Of a stretch of 6,995 bases of DNA, positions 5,503 to 6,995 are shown one piece after another; the stretch's first letter is position 1, and the number at the start of each line of letters is the position of its first letter. This DNA is from an uncultured Lachnospiraceae bacterium (lineage in GTDB: Bacteria > Bacillota > Clostridia > Lachnospirales > Lachnospiraceae): positions 1-6,995 of the forward strand of contig CAMKMR010000088.1 in assembly GCA_946413945.1 (NCBI GenBank). The letters are read 5' to 3'. The notes beneath the pieces were generated by a model that was not told the DNA's origin, searched no databases, and was given only the letters and a program-made list of their open reading frames with translations. Both the position numbers and the translations under genes were made by a program.

Positions 5503-6888
5503 ATGATACAGAGAATTAGGAAAAAATATATAGGTGATAAAGATTTTTATAAGCGTTATATCTTAATTGCTATGCCGATGATAATCCAGAATGCTATTAC
5601 GAATTTTGTAAACTTTTTGGATAATATCATGGTTGGTAAATTAGGATCAGAAGCAATATCAGCGGTTGCGACAGTTAATCAGCTGAATTTTGTTTTAAGT
5701 CTTGCTATATTTGGAGCAGTTTCTGCCGGAAGCATTTATGGCGCTCAGTTTTTTGGAAAGGGCGACCACGAAGGTCATATGTACACTTTTAGATTTAAGC
5801 TGTACATGGCTCTTGTTGTTACGGGAATTGGAATACTTCTTTTTAAGTTTGCGGGACGAGATTTAATCTCGCTTTTTTTGACTGAAAGTGAAGGAACATC
5901 AGTGGAACTTGCCATGGATTACGGACTTGAATACATAGGGATCATGGTGATCGGGCTGATTCCGTTTGCAATTAATCAGGCTTATGCCACGAATATAAAG
6001 GAAACCGGGCAGACCGTGGTTCCTATGGTGGCAGGCATGGCAGCGGTTGTAACAAACGCAATACTCGACTATCTGCTGATCTTCGGGAAAGGACCATTTC
6101 CAGAGCTGAAGGTTGCAGGAGCGGCGATTGCGACTGTCATCGCAAGATACATAGAGGCAGCTATAGTTTTAATCTGGGCTCACACGCACCACGAGAAAAA
6201 CAGATATCTGAAAAATGCCTTCAAAGGTTTTGGGCTGCCGGTCGACCTGTTAAAGAAGATTGCTATGAAGGGCATGCCTCTTATGTTAAATGAAATCTTC
6301 TGGGCAATCGGTATGAGTGCCGTTACGCAGAGCTATTCGGTGCGCGGTATGAATGTGCTGACAGCGATGAGTATCACTACAACCGTGGCGAACCTTTTTA
6401 ATATTGTCTTTATCCAGCTTGGCGCCTGTATAAGCATCATTGTCGGACAGTTGCTTGGAGCAGGTGACTTAGAGAAGGCGAAGGATGCTGATAATAAGAT
6501 GATCGTTTTTTCGGTTTTTTGCTGCACTATAATGGCGGCTATAATGTTCAGCTGTGGCCATCTCTTCCCGAATATCTATAATGTGGATCAGTCAATAAAA
6601 GCCATGGCAATGAAAATGATAGCTATAAATGCATTTTGGATGCCATTTTCTGCATTCAGCCATTGTTCATATTTTACATTAAGATCAGGAGGAAAGACCT
6701 TGGTAACATTTTTATTTGATTCAGTCTTTACCTGCCTTGTTATGGCGCCGTTTGCCTTCGTGCTGACTCACTACACTGCGATGTCAATAATCCTCGTTTA
6801 TTTCCTGGCTCATGGAACAGAATTGATCAAGGCGATTGTGGGATATTTCATGGTAAAGAGCAACGTGTGGCTGGTGCAGATGGTGTAA
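5503..6888 (+). CDS. MATE-family multidrug/toxin efflux transporter
   Basis: A 461-residue polytopic membrane protein, the normal length for MATE exporters (two MatE halves, 12 predicted helices). It exports cationic or other drugs or metabolites across the cytoplasmic membrane using a Na+ or H+ gradient; the substrate cannot be told from sequence. The N-half signature FVNFLDNIMVGKLG (35-48) and the loop with KETGQTVVP are typical, and a second half begins near KKIAMKGMPLMLNEIFW. Hydrophobic segments recur along the whole length with no frame break. Start ATG 5503 has GAGG eight nt upstream (5491-5494). The gene is preceded by an unusual repeat-rich leader with two possible leader peptides. 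Its last three codons and stop lie in the first unit of a 41-bp tandem repeat. No terminator is seen before the window ends. Confidence 0.93.
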   Translation: MIQRIRKKYIGDKDFYKRYILIAMPMIIQNAITNFVNFLDNIMVGKLGSEAISAVATVNQLNFVLSLAIFGAVSAGSIYGAQFFGKGDHEGHMYTFRFKLYMALVVTGIGILLFKFAGRDLISLFLTESEGTSVELAMDYGLEYIGIMVIGLIPFAINQAYATNIKETGQTVVPMVAGMAAVVTNAILDYLLIFGKGPFPELKVAGAAIATVIARYIEAAIVLIWAHTHHEKNRYLKNAFKGFGLPVDLLKKIAMKGMPLMLNEIFWAIGMSAVTQSYSVRGMNVLTAMSITTTVANLFNIVFIQLGACISIIVGQLLGAGDLEKAKDADNKMIVFSVFCCTIMAAIMFSCGHLFPNIYNVDQSIKAMAMKMIAINAFWMPFSAFSHCSYFTLRSGGKTLVTFLFDSVFTCLVMAPFAFVLTHYTAMSIILVYFLAHGTELIKAIVGYFMVKSNVWLVQMV

Positions 6889-6995
6889 AGTGAAAAGAAA
6901 GCTAAATGTGGAAAGAGCAGATGGTGTAAAGTGAAAAGCGAGCTAAATGTGGAAAGAGCAGATGGTGTAAAGTGAAAAGCGAGCTAAATGTGGAA
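6877..6995 (+). repeat. 41-bp tandem repeat overlapping the MATE stop codon
   Basis: Units at 6877-6917, 6918-6958 and 6959-6995 (third cut by the window edge) are nearly identical, with only two mismatches (6898-6899) between the first and later copies. Each unit begins CAGATGGTGTAAAGTG. The first copy supplies the last three codons (Gln-Met-Val) and TAA of the MATE gene, so later units carry copies of that gene end. The period is not a multiple of three and each unit has stops, so the array is non-coding. Near-identity indicates recent expansion; the number of further copies is unknown. Confidence 0.95.

Noticed and set aside
6889..6995. Short ORFs inside the 3' tandem repeat
   Set aside because: The 41-bp period shifts frame each unit and stops occur in every copy.

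Overview
The window looks like chromosomal DNA from a low-GC Gram-positive anaerobe of the Clostridia, most likely Lachnospiraceae. The reasons are AT-rich intergenic DNA, AGGAGG-type ribosome sites, a NUDIX hydrolase with the short N-terminal domain I associate with that family, and a strong hairpin terminator. The lineage is inferred from style and family resemblance, not from a marker gene.

Layout. Positions 1-509 hold no intact gene. There is a possible start of a leftward gene cut by the window edge, a stretch of decayed coding sequence, two perfect inverted repeats and a sigma-A-like promoter. Next come three rightward genes: a P-loop ATPase with a C-terminal PD-(D/E)XK nuclease-like domain (510-1937), a NUDIX NTP pyrophosphohydrolase (1999-2571) and a GNAT acetyltransferase of the phosphinothricin/methionine-sulfoximine type (2775-3287). 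A near-perfect hairpin at 3296-3335 separates the GNAT from a convergent leftward gene for a membrane-anchored spermidine-synthase-like protein (3334-5043). A 459-bp divergent intergenic region follows, then a rightward MATE-family efflux transporter (5503-6888). Its 3' end lies inside a 41-bp tandem repeat that runs off the window.

The most interesting part is the divergent intergenic region (5044-5502). It carries promoter-like sites facing both ways. It also holds a degenerate family of A-rich repeats spaced 47/32/32/47 bp, and a diverged 41-bp tandem array of four units. The array appears to lie in the transcribed leader of the MATE gene. Two of the four units keep a ribosome-binding site followed by ATG-TTG, giving short leader ORFs of 16 and 11 codons. 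The second ends on the ribosome site of the transporter. An alternating series of complementary 8-mers could form mutually exclusive stems. Together this resembles a leader-peptide or attenuation control region for an efflux pump, which is an inference worth testing.

The genes do not form one obvious pathway. NUDIX, GNAT and MATE are common housekeeping or self-protection functions (nucleotide sanitation, amine-compound acetylation, drug or toxin export). The ATPase-nuclease is a family of unknown physiological role.
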